Assembly (NCBI GenBank): GCA_902794155.1
Contig: CADBGN010000017.1
Coordinates: forward strand, 1 to 63,251
Source of the DNA: an uncultured Bacteroidia bacterium
GTDB lineage: Bacteria; Bacteroidota; Bacteroidia; Bacteroidales; F082
Length of the DNA: 63,251 bases
Direction of reading: 5' to 3'
Shown: one piece after another, positions 63,146-63,251 of the stretch
How positions within the stretch are numbered: position 1 is the stretch's first letter
Layout of the letters: each line of letters begins with the position of its first letter
Translations under genes and position numbers: made by a program
Notes under the pieces: model-generated
Told to the model about the DNA's origin: nothing
What the model saw: only the letters and a program-made list of their open reading frames with translations
The model's database searches: none

Positions 63146-63251
63146 CTAGATCAGATTGATTTTTTGGGCCTGCTCAACGATGCGTTTGGCACGTTGCTTA
63201 TGGTATTCGTTTTCGCCATAAAGCGCATCAAACAGCCTCACCAATCCGGCC
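63146..63251 (-). CDS. Partial gene, C-terminal 34 residues, unknown
   Basis: The window ends inside a minus-strand gene. The visible end reads AGLVRLFDALYGENEYHKQ, then RAKRIVEQAQKINLI and a TAG stop. It is a charged, helical end. It lies 5 bases upstream of the HD hydrolase gene and is probably co-transcribed with it. Too little is present to name it. Confidence 0.55.
   Translation of the reverse strand, partial: AGLVRLFDALYGENEYHKQRAKRIVEQAQKINLI

Overview
The window reads as chromosome of a member of Bacteroidota, order Bacteroidales. Many genes are preceded by the Bacteroidetes -7 box TAnnTTTG (several with a TTG -33 element 18-20 bases upstream), Shine-Dalgarno sequences are scarce, and the gene set (DUF47/PiT, NamZ, RarA, TopB-type topoisomerase, DoxX/MauE-thioredoxin) is typical of the order. 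I cannot assign a genus from the sequence alone. No rRNA, CRISPR array, transposase or integrase was found.

Layout. 1-4.4 kb: phosphate transport (DUF47-PiT-DUF47), a stand-alone four-helix-bundle protein among degenerate repeats, and nicotinate phosphoribosyltransferase. 4.4-8.5 kb: a minus-strand operon of a phosphoribosyltransferase-like protein, a lipoprotein and a large exported protein. 8.57-27.46 kb: a visibly AT-richer accessory island bounded by two direct copies of a 120-bp sequence (one mismatch) that encodes the zinc ribbon normally found at the C-terminus of topoisomerase III. 27.5-41 kb: housekeeping and metabolism (topB, CPA2 antiporter, acyl-CoA synthetase, PPTase, carbamate kinase, P-type Ca-ATPase, peptidase E). 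41-42.3 kb: tRNA-Arg(ACG), tRNA-Glu(CTC), a truncated ATPase relic and a candidate small RNA. 42.3-63.25 kb: core genes including rarA, C69 dipeptidase, trmH-like, fmt, HU, recQ, uvrB, a lolD-like ABC ATPase, nth, a lolC/E-like permease, namZ and a SpoT-like HD hydrolase.

The most interesting part is the island. A tight minus-strand series runs from 25.4 kb down to 12.3 kb: a sigma-70-like protein; a protein combining an anti-sigma-like helical start, a C39-like papain fold, a RyR domain and a zinc ribbon; two small peptides; a radical SAM/SPASM protein with an RRE-like N-terminus; two tandem TIR-WD40 proteins (14 WD repeats each, catalytic TIR glutamate kept); an HD-domain protein with a RyR-like tail; a stand-alone RyR protein; a second radical SAM/SPASM gene (split by a +1 shift in an A8 run); and a 42-residue Cys-containing peptide. 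Two RiPP (ribosomally made, modified peptide) modules thus bracket predicted NADase effectors and three RyR-type modules. I infer a peptide-linked conflict or immune system; I know of no described system with this gene order.

Limits: everything comes from reading one sequence. Family calls rest on recognised motifs, GC contrast is judged by eye, and the two frameshifts (second radical SAM gene, topB tail) may be sequencing errors.
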